DNA of 64,000 nt from Paludibacteraceae bacterium (GTDB lineage Bacteria > Bacteroidota > Bacteroidia > Bacteroidales > Paludibacteraceae): the NCBI GenBank assembly GCA_905234685.1, contig CAJOIR010000001.1, positions 124,001 to 188,000 on the forward strand, in the 5' to 3' direction. The position numbers were made by a program, and so were the translations under genes. A model generated the notes under the pieces. It was not told where the DNA came from, did not search any database, and worked only from the letters and a program-made list of their open reading frames with translations. Positions 23,802-32,921 of the stretch are shown here, one piece after another; position 1 is the first letter of the stretch, and each line of letters opens with the position of its first letter.

Positions 23802-26099
23802 ATGAATATAGTAACCAAAACCATTCAGCTTCCTGACGGTCGTGAGATTACGTTGCAGACTGGCAAACTCGCCAAGCAGGCTGACGGAGCTGTTATGGTG
23901 ACTCTTGGCAACACTGCTGTGCTTGCCACTGTGTGCTCGGCTAAAGATGCAGTGCCGGGCACTGACTTTATGCCCCTTACAGTGGAGTATAAGGAGAAGT
24001 TCGCTAGTATGGGGCGCTTTCCTGGCGGTTTCACACGCCGTGAAGGTAAGGCTTCTGACTATGAAATTCTCATAGCACGTCTTATCGACCGTGCCCTGCG
24101 TCCTCTCTTCCCTGACAACTACCACGCAGAGACATTTGTAAATGTAACACTCTATTCGGCTGACGGCGTTGATATGCCTGAGTCTATCGCAGGTCTTGCC
24201 GCTTCCGCTGCTCTCACATGCTCCGACATTCCTTTCGAGGGGCCTATCTCTGAGGTGCGTGTGGCACGTGTGGACGGACAGTTTGTTATCAACCCTACCT
24301 TCGAGCAGTGTGAGCGTGCTGACATAGAACTTGTAGTGGCAGCTACACTTGACAACATCATGATGGTGGAAGGCGAGATGAAGGAAGTCTCGGAAACTGA
24401 GATGCTTGATGCCATTCGTGCTGCTCATGAGGCTATCAAACCTCAGTGTGAAGCACAACTTGAGATGATGAAGGCTTATGGCAAGGAGGTGAAACGTGAG
24501 TACTGCCACGAGGAGAACGACGAAGAACTCCGCAAGGCTGTGCACGATGCATGCTACGCCAAGGCTTATGCTCAGGCTACTTCTGCTGACACCGACAAGC
24601 ACCACCGCGAGGAAATGTTCACACAGATACGCGAGGAGTTCAAGGCTCAGTTCACCGAAGAGGAACTTGAGACCAAGGCTGCACTCATCGACCGCTATTA
24701 CCATGAGGTGGAGAAAGAGGCTATGCGCCGTGCCGTACTTGACGAAGGCAAGCGTCTTGACGGACGCCGTACTGACGAGATTCGTCCTATATGGTGTGAG
24801 GTATCTCCTCTGCCTGGTCCTCATGGATGCAGCATCTTTACACGTGGTGAGACGCAGTCACTCTCTACTGTCACACTCGGTACGAAGCGTGACGAGAAGA
24901 TGGTGGACGAGGCTATCGTACAACGCTACGACCGCTTTATTCTGCACTATAACTTTCCACCGTTTGCCACTGGTGAAGCTAAGGCTCAGCGTGGAGTAGG
25001 CAGAAGAGAGATAGGTCACGGCAACCTCGCTTTGCGTGCTCTCAAACCTATTATTCCTGACAACTACCCCTATTGCGTGCGTATTGTTAGCGATATACTT
25101 GAGTCTAACGGCTCGTCTTCTATGGCTACAGTATGTGCGGGCACTCTCGCCCTCATGGATGCTGGTGTGCCTATCAAGAAGCCTGTGTCTGGTATTGCTA
25201 TGGGACTTATCTCTGAGAATAAAGGCAAGAACTATGCTGTGCTCTCAGATATACTCGGTGATGAGGACCACCTTGGTGATATGGACTTCAAGACCACAGG
25301 TACTCGCGACGGTCTGACAGCATGTCAGATGGATATTAAGGTTGACGGACTCAGTTATGAGATATTGGAGAACGCTCTCAAGCAGGCACACGAAGGACGT
25401 ATGTATATCCTCGACAAGATTGAGGAGTGCATGCCTGCTCCGCGTCCTGACCTCAAACCGCATGCTCCAAGACTCATCACATTCACTATACCCAAAGAAC
25501 TTATTGGTGCTGTCATTGGTCCTGGCGGAAAAATCATACAGGGTATTCAGGCTGACACCAACACTGTCATATCTATAGACGAGGACGATGACCACGGCAT
25601 AGTGGAGATTGCTTCTAACAACAAGGAGAACCTTGATGCCGCATACGCCAAGATACGCGCTATCGTTGCTATGCCTGAGGTGGGAGAAGTATATGAGGCT
25701 ACTGTCAAGTCTATCATGCCTTACGGCTGCTTCGTTGAGTTCATGCCTGGCAAGGAAGGACTCCTCCATATCTCCGAACTCGACTGGAAACGTTTTGAGA
25801 CTATGGAAGAGACAGGCATTGCTGAAGGTGACACTATCAATGTCAAGTTACTTGAGATTGATGAGAAGACCGGCAAGTTCCGCCTCTCGGCTAAGGTCCT
25901 GAAGGAAAGACCGGAAGGATACGTAGAGCCTGAGCGCCGTCCGCGCCCTGAAAGGACTCCTCGCACTGACAGAGGACCGCGTCCTGAAGGCAATCCTCGT
26001 GAGAACCGTCAGTATCCTCGCCGTGACGAACGCTTTGGTCATGAGACACGTCGTCCGCGCGACCCTGAGGCAGACGGAGCACGTCTCAAAAGACCATAA
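23802..26099 (+). CDS. pnp: Polyribonucleotide nucleotidyltransferase (PNPase)
   Basis: 765 residues. Two RNase PH domains separated by a helical domain. The first has [12 protein letters not shown] and GGFTRREGK; the second (from about 320) has [28 protein letters not shown] and [15 protein letters not shown] with the catalytic acids. A KH domain (about 560-620, [12 protein letters not shown]) and an S1 domain (about 630-705, [22 protein letters not shown]) follow. A low-complexity, Arg/Pro/Glu-rich tail of about 60 residues ends the protein. The enzyme degrades RNA 3' to 5' phosphorolytically in the cytoplasm. Confidence 0.98.
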   Translation: MNIVTKTIQLPDGREITLQTGKLAKQADGAVMVTLGNTAVLATVCSAKDAVPGTDFMPLTVEYKEKFASMGRFPGGFTRREGKASDYEILIARLIDRALRPLFPDNYHAETFVNVTLYSADGVDMPESIAGLAASAALTCSDIPFEGPISEVRVARVDGQFVINPTFEQCERADIELVVAATLDNIMMVEGEMKEVSETEMLDAIRAAHEAIKPQCEAQLEMMKAYGKEVKREYCHEENDEELRKAVHDACYAKAYAQATSADTDKHHREEMFTQIREEFKAQFTEEELETKAALIDRYYHEVEKEAMRRAVLDEGKRLDGRRTDEIRPIWCEVSPLPGPHGCSIFTRGETQSLSTVTLGTKRDEKMVDEAIVQRYDRFILHYNFPPFATGEAKAQRGVGRREIGHGNLALRALKPIIPDNYPYCVRIVSDILESNGSSSMATVCAGTLALMDAGVPIKKPVSGIAMGLISENKGKNYAVLSDILGDEDHLGDMDFKTTGTRDGLTACQMDIKVDGLSYEILENALKQAHEGRMYILDKIEECMPAPRPDLKPHAPRLITFTIPKELIGAVIGPGGKIIQGIQADTNTVISIDEDDDHGIVEIASNNKENLDAAYAKIRAIVAMPEVGEVYEATVKSIMPYGCFVEFMPGKEGLLHISELDWKRFETMEETGIAEGDTINVKLLEIDEKTGKFRLSAKVLKERPEGYVEPERRPRPERTPRTDRGPRPEGNPRENRQYPRRDERFGHETRRPRDPEADGARLKRP

Positions 26100-26152
26100 G
26101 ACAACTCATAATGCATAGTGCATCATTTGTTATGCACCTTGCATCACCTTGC

Positions 26153-26182
26153 GTAAGGGCGACCACATCGGGTCGCCCTTAC
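26153..26182. terminator. Strong hairpin after pnp
   Basis: The 12-base arms GTAAGGGCGACC (26153-26164) and GGTCGCCCTTAC (26171-26182) pair perfectly. Only TTT follows, so it may act as an mRNA-end stabiliser as much as a terminator. Confidence 0.75.
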
Positions 26183-26314
26183 TTTGTACTATCTATACCT
26201 GCTTCGTGTTATTTCTGCCATGTAATAATTATTGTCATTCGGCATGTTTTATATACACGAGGCTTCAGTTTGTCTCACAACCGCATGGTAATCAGATACC
26301 TTGACTATACCTTC

Positions 26315-26369
26315 AGTAGGTGGTTAGTAGGTGATTAGTAGGTGGTTAGTAGGTGGTTAGTAGGTGATT
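26315..26369. repeat. 11-base tandem array, five near-identical units
   Basis: Five units of AGTAGGTGRTT: GG, GA, GG, GG, GA at the variable site. It lies between the convergent pnp and MATE genes and ends 7 bases before the MATE stop codon. Confidence 0.95.
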
Positions 26370-26375
26370 CATATA

Positions 26376-27752
26376 CTATTGCTTGTATTCCAGGCAATTA
26401 CCGTTAGTCTCCCATTTCAGTGTCAGATATGCTGTTCTGACGAGGAGGTGTACGAGATACGCCAGATAGAGTGCCTGTATGCCGAACCTTTCGCTTAGAA
26501 GAATATATGTCAGGCAGAACCCGATGGCAGAGAATATCATGCTGTTGCGCAGTTCCTTTCCTCTTGTTGCACCAACGAAGACACCGTCCCACATAAAGGC
26601 GAGGCAACTTGTCAGAGGCATCAAAATTAGCCAAATCATATAATTCTTTGAACACTCTATGACATCCGGCTTGTTGGTCATCAGGCGTACCATGTCTGTA
26701 CCCGAAAAGGCATAAATAGCCGTGCATACCAGTCCGATAGCAGTAGTCCAGACGAACAGAACCCTCACCGCTGTTCTAAGCGATGGCTTGTCTTTGGAGC
26801 CTATGAATCGGCCTGTGAGTGCTTCTCCTGCATAGGCGAAGCCGTCAATGAAATAGCTGAATAGCATGAAGAACTTCATCATGATAGCTGAAACCGCCAA
26901 CTCAGTGTCACCGTATTTCGCTGCTAACGAGGTGAAGCCTACATATACAACCATCATACATAGTGAGCGAACGAATAGATTGGTGTTGAGTTTCAGGAGT
27001 TGGAAGTTCAATAATGAGAGTTTAGTAACTCCTTTGATTCGTGTATCATACTTCTTTAACAGAATGATGCAGGCAACTGTAAGGCCTGAATATTGAGCTA
27101 TGAGAGTACCCCATGCCACACCCATTGCTCCCAAAGGAGTGTAAACTGCAAGAATCCACGAGGCAAACATGTTGACGCAGTTGACCACAAGGTCAGTAAC
27201 CATTGGCACCACGGTGTTCTGCATGCCGATGAACCAGCCTTTCAGCGTCATGAGACATAGTGTGGCAGGCGCTGCCCAGACGCGTATGAAGAAGTACTGT
27301 CTTGCAAACTGAGCCACTTCGGCAGAGCAGGGCACAAACCACAGAGTGACAGTAACGAACACCCATTGCAGCAGCAGTATTAACGCAGCTCCGCATAAGG
27401 CAATAAACAACGACTGCCTGAGTATGTCATTAGGGGTTAGCAGTCTTTGCTCTGTCAGCGTAGCGGTCTTTGCTCTGTCAGCATAGTGGTCTTTACTCGC
27501 TGATGGGTTATGGGAGAATTTCCCCCATGCCTGTGCTGTCATGCCTGCTGTGCCGGTACGGAGAAAACCAAAGTTCCAGTACAACAGGTCGAACAGCATA
27601 GTGCCTATGGCTATGCCTCCTATTGCGGCAGCATTGCTTATATGACCGGCTATGGCAGTGTCCACAATACCCACAAGCGGTATTGTGATGTTTGCCAGTA
27701 TGCTTGGAAAGGCAAGCATTACTACCTCTCTGTTTATGCCTGATTTGGTCAT
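26376..27752 (-). CDS. MATE-family multidrug/sodium antiporter
   Basis: 458 residues, about 12 membrane helices. The N-terminal IPLVGIVDTAIAGH and GTAGMTAQAWG are typical of the DinF-like branch of MATE exporters, which export organic cations or metabolites in exchange for Na+ or H+. Between helices 2 and 3 (residues about 82-105) the loop is longer than usual. It is encoded by a 23-base tandem repeat at 27443-27506 that is read in different frames in its successive copies. Inner-membrane protein; substrate unknown. Confidence 0.92.
   Translation of the reverse strand: MTKSGINREVVMLAFPSILANITIPLVGIVDTAIAGHISNAAAIGGIAIGTMLFDLLYWNFGFLRTGTAGMTAQAWGKFSHNPSASKDHYADRAKTATLTEQRLLTPNDILRQSLFIALCGAALILLLQWVFVTVTLWFVPCSAEVAQFARQYFFIRVWAAPATLCLMTLKGWFIGMQNTVVPMVTDLVVNCVNMFASWILAVYTPLGAMGVAWGTLIAQYSGLTVACIILLKKYDTRIKGVTKLSLLNFQLLKLNTNLFVRSLCMMVVYVGFTSLAAKYGDTELAVSAIMMKFFMLFSYFIDGFAYAGEALTGRFIGSKDKPSLRTAVRVLFVWTTAIGLVCTAIYAFSGTDMVRLMTNKPDVIECSKNYMIWLILMPLTSCLAFMWDGVFVGATRGKELRNSMIFSAIGFCLTYILLSERFGIQALYLAYLVHLLVRTAYLTLKWETNGNCLEYKQ
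27443..27506. repeat. 23-base tandem repeat inside the MATE gene
   Basis: Copies at 27443-27465 and 27466-27488 differ at two positions, and a partial third copy lies at 27489-27506. Because 23 is not a multiple of three, gain or loss of one copy would shift the frame. Confidence 0.9.
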
Positions 27753-27761
27753 TTAAGGGCA

Positions 27762-27793
27762 CAAAGTTACAAACAATTTGCAGATGTCGCAAA
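27762..27793 (-). promoter_or_regulatory. Promoter of the MATE gene
   Basis: Minus strand: TTTG (complement of 27790-27793), a 20-base spacer, TAACTTTG (complement of 27762-27769). It overlaps the rfbC promoter on the other strand; the ATG is 10 bases from the element. Confidence 0.8.
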
Positions 27794-27808
27794 CATGTGC
27801 TACCTTTG
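27777..27808 (+). promoter_or_regulatory. Promoter of rfbC-rfbD
   Basis: TTTG at 27777-27780, a 20-base spacer, TACCTTTG at 27801-27808. The rfbC ATG at 27817 is only 9 bases after the element, so the transcript is nearly leaderless. Confidence 0.8.
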
Positions 27809-27816
27809 CAATTGCT

Positions 27817-28365
27817 ATGAATATTATCAAGACTGACATTGAAGGCTTGCTCCTTATTGAGCCGCAGGTCTTTGGAGACGCAAGAGGTTTCTTCTTTGAG
27901 ACTTATAATGAGGAGCGTTACCGTAAACTGGGTATCACTCAGCAGTTTGTGCAGGATAACCTTTCTCGCTCGCAGTATGGTGTTGTGAGGGGCTTGCATT
28001 TCCAGAAAGGACAATACGCTCAGGCAAAACTTGTTCAGTGTATCGAGGGTTCTGTGCTTGATGTTGCTGTTGACTTGAGAGAGGGCAGTCCTACTTTCGG
28101 AAAGTGGTATGCTGCCGAACTCACTGCTGAGAATCACCGCCAATTCCTTATTCCGAGGGGATTTGCGCACGGGTTCAGCGTCTTGTCTAAGCAGGCGCTC
28201 TTCTCGTACAAGTGTGACAACCTCTATCACCCCGAAGCTGAAGGAGGTATTCTGCTCACTGACCCTGAACTCGCTATAGACTGGCGCATACCTGAAGACA
28301 AGATGATTCTCTCGGAGAAAGACAAATATCATCCTTTTTTCAGCGAATATAAAAAATCACTATAA
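27817..28365 (+). CDS. rfbC: dTDP-4-dehydrorhamnose 3,5-epimerase
   Basis: 182 residues from ATG 27817; codons further upstream overlap the promoter. Cupin-fold epimerase converting dTDP-4-keto-6-deoxyglucose to dTDP-4-keto-rhamnose. Signatures: DARGFFFETYNEERY, QDNLSRSQYGVVRGLHFQ with the catalytic His, VDLREGSPTFGKW, and PRGFAHGFSVLS. It is followed after 42 bases by rfbD, the next enzyme of dTDP-rhamnose synthesis. rfbA and rfbB are not in the window. The gap contains the palindrome cctcccctgaggggagg. Confidence 0.96.
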   Translation: MNIIKTDIEGLLLIEPQVFGDARGFFFETYNEERYRKLGITQQFVQDNLSRSQYGVVRGLHFQKGQYAQAKLVQCIEGSVLDVAVDLREGSPTFGKWYAAELTAENHRQFLIPRGFAHGFSVLSKQALFSYKCDNLYHPEAEGGILLTDPELAIDWRIPEDKMILSEKDKYHPFFSEYKKSL

Positions 28366-28407
28366 AATTTCCTCCCCTGAGGGGAGGTTAGGAGGGGTTA
28401 GGGTTAT

Positions 28408-29277
28408 ATGAATATCTTGGTAACAGGCGCTAACGGTCAACTCGGCAACGAGATGCGCATTATTGCTAAAAGCAACACTCATCACAACTGGTTCTTCACT
28501 GATGTTGAGGAGCTTGACATCACTAACCGCGATGCCATAACTGCTATAGCGAAGAAGAATTCTCTTGATGTCATCATCAACTGTGCTGCTTATACCAATG
28601 TTGACCGTGCTGAAGAGGACGAGCAGACCGCATATCTCATCAATGCTGTTGCTGCCGAGAATCTCGCTCTAGTAGCCGCTGAGACTGGCGCACTACTCGT
28701 ACATGTTTCTACCGATTATGTCTTCAGCGGCAATGCCTGCTTGCCTTATAAAGAGAATGACCTGCCTGACCCCCAGACTGCTTACGGGCGCACCAAACTG
28801 TCTGGAGAACAACTTATTCTCGCCGCATGCCCGCAGGCGGTCATCATACGCACTGCTTGGCTCTATTCTTCGTTTGGTAACAACTTCGTCAGGACTATGC
28901 TCCGCCTTGGCAGGGAGCGTGACTCGCTCAATGTAGTTTATGACCAGATTGGCACACCCACCTATGCTGCCGACCTTGCAAATGCTATCATGACTATAGT
29001 GGAAAGTAAAAAGCCTAAAGAGCAAAGCGGTCTTCCCTCTATCTACCATTTTACCAACGAGGGTGTTTGCTCGTGGTATGACTTCACTTGTGAGATTCAC
29101 CGTCTGGCAGGCATCACCTGTGACGTGCGGCCTATCCGCTCTGAACAGTATCCTGCCAAAACTCCACGGCCTCACTATTCTGTCCTTGACAAGCAGAAAA
29201 TAAAGACCGAATATAATATTCGTATTCCGCACTGGACTGACTCTCTTGCCCGTTGTCTCACTCTCCTTCACCCCTGA
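28408..29277 (+). CDS. rfbD: dTDP-4-dehydrorhamnose reductase
   Basis: 289 residues, normal length. Extended short-chain dehydrogenase with NAD(P)H motif TGANGQLGNE (residues 7-16), CAAYTNVDRAEED, STDYVFSG, and the catalytic YGRTKLSGE (Tyr-x-x-x-Lys). It reduces dTDP-4-keto-L-rhamnose to dTDP-L-rhamnose in the cytoplasm for surface polysaccharide. Probably co-transcribed with rfbC from the promoter at 27777-27808. Confidence 0.96.
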   Translation: MNILVTGANGQLGNEMRIIAKSNTHHNWFFTDVEELDITNRDAITAIAKKNSLDVIINCAAYTNVDRAEEDEQTAYLINAVAAENLALVAAETGALLVHVSTDYVFSGNACLPYKENDLPDPQTAYGRTKLSGEQLILAACPQAVIIRTAWLYSSFGNNFVRTMLRLGRERDSLNVVYDQIGTPTYAADLANAIMTIVESKKPKEQSGLPSIYHFTNEGVCSWYDFTCEIHRLAGITCDVRPIRSEQYPAKTPRPHYSVLDKQKIKTEYNIRIPHWTDSLARCLTLLHP

Positions 29278-29293
29278 TCCTTCACCACAAAAA

Positions 29294-29326
29294 CACTATA
29301 CGACCACTATAGGATCACTATACCCT
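29294..29326. repeat. 11-base tandem array (3 clear units)
   Basis: Units CACTATACGAC, CACTATAGGAT, CACTATACCCT directly after rfbD. The first two differ by one base in total from the first two units of the array at 20966. Confidence 0.85.
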
Positions 29327-29371
29327 TACCCCCTCCTTTAATTACTTTTCATTCACTTTTTTTCTCATTTG

Positions 29372-29403
29372 TTTGGATATAACGAATAATTGTCGTATCT
29401 TTG
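29372..29403 (+). promoter_or_regulatory. Promoter of the envelope operon 29533-32695
   Basis: TTTG at 29372-29375, a 20-base spacer, TATCTTTG at 29396-29403. The leader is long, about 120 bases, with no obvious reading frame. Confidence 0.85.
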
Positions 29404-29532
29404 CCCGCTGAAACGTATGTTATCTGAGTCTTAGGAGAGTGAATAACTGCTCTTTGACTGTAGAAAGGCGTTTCATAATTGGATATAAATTAACTAACAA
29501 TATAAATAAACAACCAACTAATTTTTATCAAA

Positions 29533-30078
29533 ATGAAAAAAGTATTATTCTTCGCTGTAGCAGCTTTGATGCTGCTCGCAACAGGTTGCAAAAAAGAACC
29601 AACCGAAATCAATCAGGTTAACCTCCCTGACAAGGCTACTGTGCAAGGCTATGTACGCTATGTGACTAGCGACAAGTCCGGCAAGGCTAATGACCCCGAG
29701 ATTGTACCCAATGCTCAAGTGTTCATCTACTATGGTATCAAGGATGACAAAGGCAACATGAACTACACCAGATATGATGTTGAAGCTGACAAGAACGGTT
29801 ACTTTACACAGCAATACGGTGTAAAGCCTGGTCAGGTTATCGACGAAGTTAAGGTTCAGTGCAGCATGTCTGTAGATGCCAACCATCCGGGCAAGTTCTC
29901 TACTACCTATGCTTACAACAAGGACAGCAAGAAGTTCGAAGAGGCAAGTGCTGACTATTTTGCTGAGGTTTCAAAGACCAACCTCGTAGGTGGCAACAGC
30001 TACATGTATGATGTCCTGATGGCCGCTGTAGCTTACACTTCAGACCCCAACTTGCTCCAGCCGGGAGAGAAACTCTAA
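29533..30078 (+). CDS. Lipoprotein, first gene of an unknown envelope operon
   Basis: 181 residues. Lipoprotein signal with lipobox LLATGC (Cys 19) followed by KKEP. The mature part begins with a carboxypeptidase-regulatory-like pattern (DKATVQGYVRYV, then VPNAQVFIYYG and a DKNGYFTQQYGV segment), so one small beta-sandwich domain of about 150 residues is likely. It starts a run of three same-strand envelope genes with gaps of 44 and 29 bases and no internal promoter. Function unknown. Confidence 0.8.
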   Translation: MKKVLFFAVAALMLLATGCKKEPTEINQVNLPDKATVQGYVRYVTSDKSGKANDPEIVPNAQVFIYYGIKDDKGNMNYTRYDVEADKNGYFTQQYGVKPGQVIDEVKVQCSMSVDANHPGKFSTTYAYNKDSKKFEEASADYFAEVSKTNLVGGNSYMYDVLMAAVAYTSDPNLLQPGEKL

Positions 30079-30122
30079 TCCTTGTCTGAGACTAGGTTAA
30101 TTAACAATTCATTAAAGAAAGG

Positions 30123-31064
30123 ATGAATATGAAAAAGTTAATGTCAATACTTCTCGCAGCACTCATGGCGGCTCCCGTCATCATGGCTCAAGAGAAGAAG
30201 GAATGGAACGAGCCTAAGGTTGGCGACATCGCTATCGGTGTTACCTTCAACCCCGTCAGCCTCGCTTCACGTCTGACAGTGCGACCTGACCTCGGTAAGG
30301 CTGTCAATGGTACTGTAGCTGGCAATATGGCTATTCAAAAACAGATGTATTGTCTTTCGCAAGACCCGGTTGCTGCTTTCCGTATGAAATATCGCTTCCA
30401 GGAAAACTGGAATCTCCGTGTTTCTCTCGGTCTCAGTGGCAGTCATATACACTACACCGAATATGTGCAGGACGACAACGCTGTTGCCTTGAATCCTCAG
30501 TCGGAGAACAAGGTGGCTGATGCTGTTAGGTCTGACCTCAACTCCGGTAACCTCGCTGTAGGTGCTGAGTTCGTTAAGGGTAAGAAACTCAAATTCACTA
30601 TGGGCTTCAGTTTCCTCTATGCTATTGGCGGTGGTATACTCAAGTTCGACTACGGAAACCGTATCTCTGACCTCAACAAGATACCTTCCACTATGCCTTA
30701 TACAGGATGGATTGCAGGTACTACTGGTGCTCTCAACCCCGACAATGCTGCCGGTGCAAAGCAGGGTATCGCTTGGGCGCGTCCTCTCAAAACCAACAAC
30801 TCAGGCATACACCATGGTATAGGTGCTCAGGTTGATATGGGTATCGAGTGGTTCTTCCAGGACCGTATATCTCTCGGTGCTGCTGTTACTTTCACTCCTA
30901 TCATGTTTACTTTCCAGCCGCAGACCTACACTATCATGGAAGGTTACAGCACTATCAGCGAGAAGGTTGAGCAGTACAATATGCTGGTTAGCCCGGGTGG
31001 ATGGTCATGTCTCTATGGCACTGAGAACCTCGGCTTCCAGATTTCGCTCAACTACTACTTTTGA
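30123..31064 (+). CDS. Outer-membrane beta-barrel protein
   Basis: 313 residues; ATG 30129 (MKKLMSIL) is an equally good start. Signal peptide ending MAQ. The mature part has alternating amphipathic strands (for example FRMKYRFQENWNLRVSLGLS, KLKFTMGFSFLYAIGGGILKF) and ends in an aromatic residue (SLNYYF), the usual mark of a beta barrel inserted by BAM. About 10-12 strands are expected. It sits between two lipoproteins that may be its surface or periplasmic partners. Confidence 0.8.
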   Translation: MNMKKLMSILLAALMAAPVIMAQEKKEWNEPKVGDIAIGVTFNPVSLASRLTVRPDLGKAVNGTVAGNMAIQKQMYCLSQDPVAAFRMKYRFQENWNLRVSLGLSGSHIHYTEYVQDDNAVALNPQSENKVADAVRSDLNSGNLAVGAEFVKGKKLKFTMGFSFLYAIGGGILKFDYGNRISDLNKIPSTMPYTGWIAGTTGALNPDNAAGAKQGIAWARPLKTNNSGIHHGIGAQVDMGIEWFFQDRISLGAAVTFTPIMFTFQPQTYTIMEGYSTISEKVEQYNMLVSPGGWSCLYGTENLGFQISLNYYF

Positions 31065-31093
31065 TTAACTAAATCAATTAAATCATAACAACA

Positions 31094-32695
31094 ATGAAAA
31101 AGTTCTTTTATTTCATGTCAATGGTGGCTATAGTAGCCGCTTTGGCAGCATGTAATCAGGAAAACAAACCTCAAGATGATCCTACTCCTGAGGACAACGC
31201 TCCTACCAAGATTGCTTTTACTGAGGCATTCCAGGAGTTCTTTATGATGCAGGGTGAGTCTATCAAACTCACTTATACCGTTAGCCCTTCGTCTGCTAAA
31301 AACTATACTCTCGAGTGGAAGAGCGATGACGAAAGTGTCGCTACTGTTGACAAAGACGGTGTCGTTGAGGCTCTCAAGACTGGTGAAGTGACAATCACTT
31401 TGTCTATCAAGGAGTATCCTGATGTTAAGGCAGCCAAGTCGAACATCACCGTGCTTGAGCCTATCGAGGTAGGTGACTTCCTCTATTCCGATGGTTCATG
31501 GGGCAACAAGGCAACAGGCAAAGACATCATAGCTGTTGTTTACTGGCTTGGTAACCCGACTCTGTTTGACCCGATTCTTGAGGCTGACTATCCTAACTGT
31601 ACTCACGGTCTGGCTATGTCGCTCAAGCAAGGTACTCCGGGTCTGTGGCAGAAGGACTACACTTCACGTTTCTTCGGTATTGAAAGCGAAAGCGACAATC
31701 CTCTCACGTCTCCTGAATGTGGTAAGAAGTCTGCTTGGTGCCGCGAAGAGGCAAGTATGGCTGAGTGGGGTATGAAGCTTTCAAGTTACAAAGATCAGAT
31801 TGAGCCTTATCTTATCAACGCAGAACTGCGTGCCGGTGACGGTTACTGCGGTGTAGGCGGATACACCTATACCTATGTGATGGAAGAATTCCAGAACACC
31901 GACCCCGATGCTGCCAAGTATCCTCTGGAGATCTACACCAACACTCTTGAACTTGTTAAGAATGTTGAGACTCCTCTCACAACCTCACGCTGGTATATTC
32001 CTTCCATCTTCGAGGCTGGTCTGATGGTTAACACCGCTCTCACCAAGCCGTCTGACTTCAACAAGGATGATAAAGACGGAGAGGGCAAAATGCTTATTAA
32101 TCACAACAACGACAATCTGTCGAAGATGAACAACGTGCTGAGCAAGATTTCGGGTGCAGACCAGTTGCCTACCAAGGGCTATATCGCTTCCGCTACCGAC
32201 CTCTATTTCCCTTACAGCGCATTGTATGGCGGTCTTCTTCCTTGCGAGTACTATTTCATGTACTTCGGTGTAACTGCTGTCACCATTAAGACTCAGGATG
32301 AAATCGACGCGATGACTGCCGATGAAAAGACCAAATACGAGACAGAACTCGCTGAGGCTAACGCACGTTGGCAGAAGTGGCTCAAAGAAGAGTCAGGACT
32401 TAGCGAAGATGACCAGATCAAGTACGCAAACGCTACTCACCAGGAAAGGGGTGAAATCTTCCTTGCTCACTATGAGTTTGACAAAGAGCCTTACAAAGCC
32501 ACTGTTCAACAGATGGACTTGTCAACTGTTGTGTTTGGATTTACAACTCTGTTGATGTATCGCGGCTATGAGACCGTAGATGTTGAAACAGGCATGCAGG
32601 GCACAACGCCTTTCACTGTTGGAGATATCACCAAAGAGAATGGTCAGAAGGGTTCTTCTAATAACGAAGTTATCCGTGCCATCATAGCATTCTAA
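31094..32695 (+). CDS. Lipoprotein with a bacterial Ig-like (Big2) domain
   Basis: 533 residues. Lipobox LAAC (Cys 20), then an acidic Pro-rich linker. A Big2 domain spans about 35-125, with WKSDDESVATVDKDGVVEALKTGEVTIT as its landmark (only part quoted). The remaining about 400 residues form a Trp/Tyr/Asp-rich domain I cannot name, with DFLYSDGSWG at its start, as in surface lipoproteins of gut Bacteroidales. A perfect 17-base hairpin follows the stop, so it ends the operon. Confidence 0.78.
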   Translation: MKKFFYFMSMVAIVAALAACNQENKPQDDPTPEDNAPTKIAFTEAFQEFFMMQGESIKLTYTVSPSSAKNYTLEWKSDDESVATVDKDGVVEALKTGEVTITLSIKEYPDVKAAKSNITVLEPIEVGDFLYSDGSWGNKATGKDIIAVVYWLGNPTLFDPILEADYPNCTHGLAMSLKQGTPGLWQKDYTSRFFGIESESDNPLTSPECGKKSAWCREEASMAEWGMKLSSYKDQIEPYLINAELRAGDGYCGVGGYTYTYVMEEFQNTDPDAAKYPLEIYTNTLELVKNVETPLTTSRWYIPSIFEAGLMVNTALTKPSDFNKDDKDGEGKMLINHNNDNLSKMNNVLSKISGADQLPTKGYIASATDLYFPYSALYGGLLPCEYYFMYFGVTAVTIKTQDEIDAMTADEKTKYETELAEANARWQKWLKEESGLSEDDQIKYANATHQERGEIFLAHYEFDKEPYKATVQQMDLSTVVFGFTTLLMYRGYETVDVETGMQGTTPFTVGDITKENGQKGSSNNEVIRAIIAF

Positions 32696-32743
32696 GTCTC
32701 TAATGGTTGGGTTTGAACAATATGTTCATTCCTACAACAATCA

Positions 32744-32779
32744 ACAACAGAGAGTTGCCAAATGGCAACTCTCTGTTGT
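32744..32779 (+). terminator. Long perfect hairpin after the envelope operon
   Basis: Seventeen-base arms (32744-32760 and 32763-32779) pair perfectly around AA. No T-tract follows, so it may end or protect the transcript from 29372. Confidence 0.7.
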
Positions 32780-32787
32780 ATCAAAGG

Positions 32788-32920
32788 TATCGCGATGGTA
32801 GCGTATATGTAGCGTCTTGGTATCGTGAAAGTAGCGCGAGGGTAGCGGAATTCTATGCTATTCCTTCGACAACCCTTCGATACTCCTTCGAAGAAACACT
32901 ATAAGATTACTATAGGTCTG
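32788..32920. repeat. Long degenerate array with strict 11-base phase (about 12 units)
   Basis: TAKCG-type cores recur at 32788, 32799, 32810, 32821, 32832, 32843 and (as TATGC) 32854. TTCG cores continue in the same phase at 32865, 32876 and 32887, then ACTATA cores at 32898 and 32909. It lies between the convergent envelope operon and the DUF2461 gene. Confidence 0.85.
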
Positions 32921-32921
32921 A

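Noticed and set aside
28371..28387. Palindrome CCTCCCCTGAGGGGAGG between rfbC and rfbD as a terminator or operator
   Set aside because: There is no T-tract, the genes are a normal pair of the same pathway, and similar GC palindromes are common in these genomes; not enough to claim a site.
29439..29621. Small open frame in the leader of the envelope operon
   Set aside because: It overlaps the start of the lipoprotein gene in another frame and has no recognisable features.
32788..32920. Phased repeats as a CRISPR array
   Set aside because: Units are 11 bases with no unique spacers, and there are no cas genes in the window.
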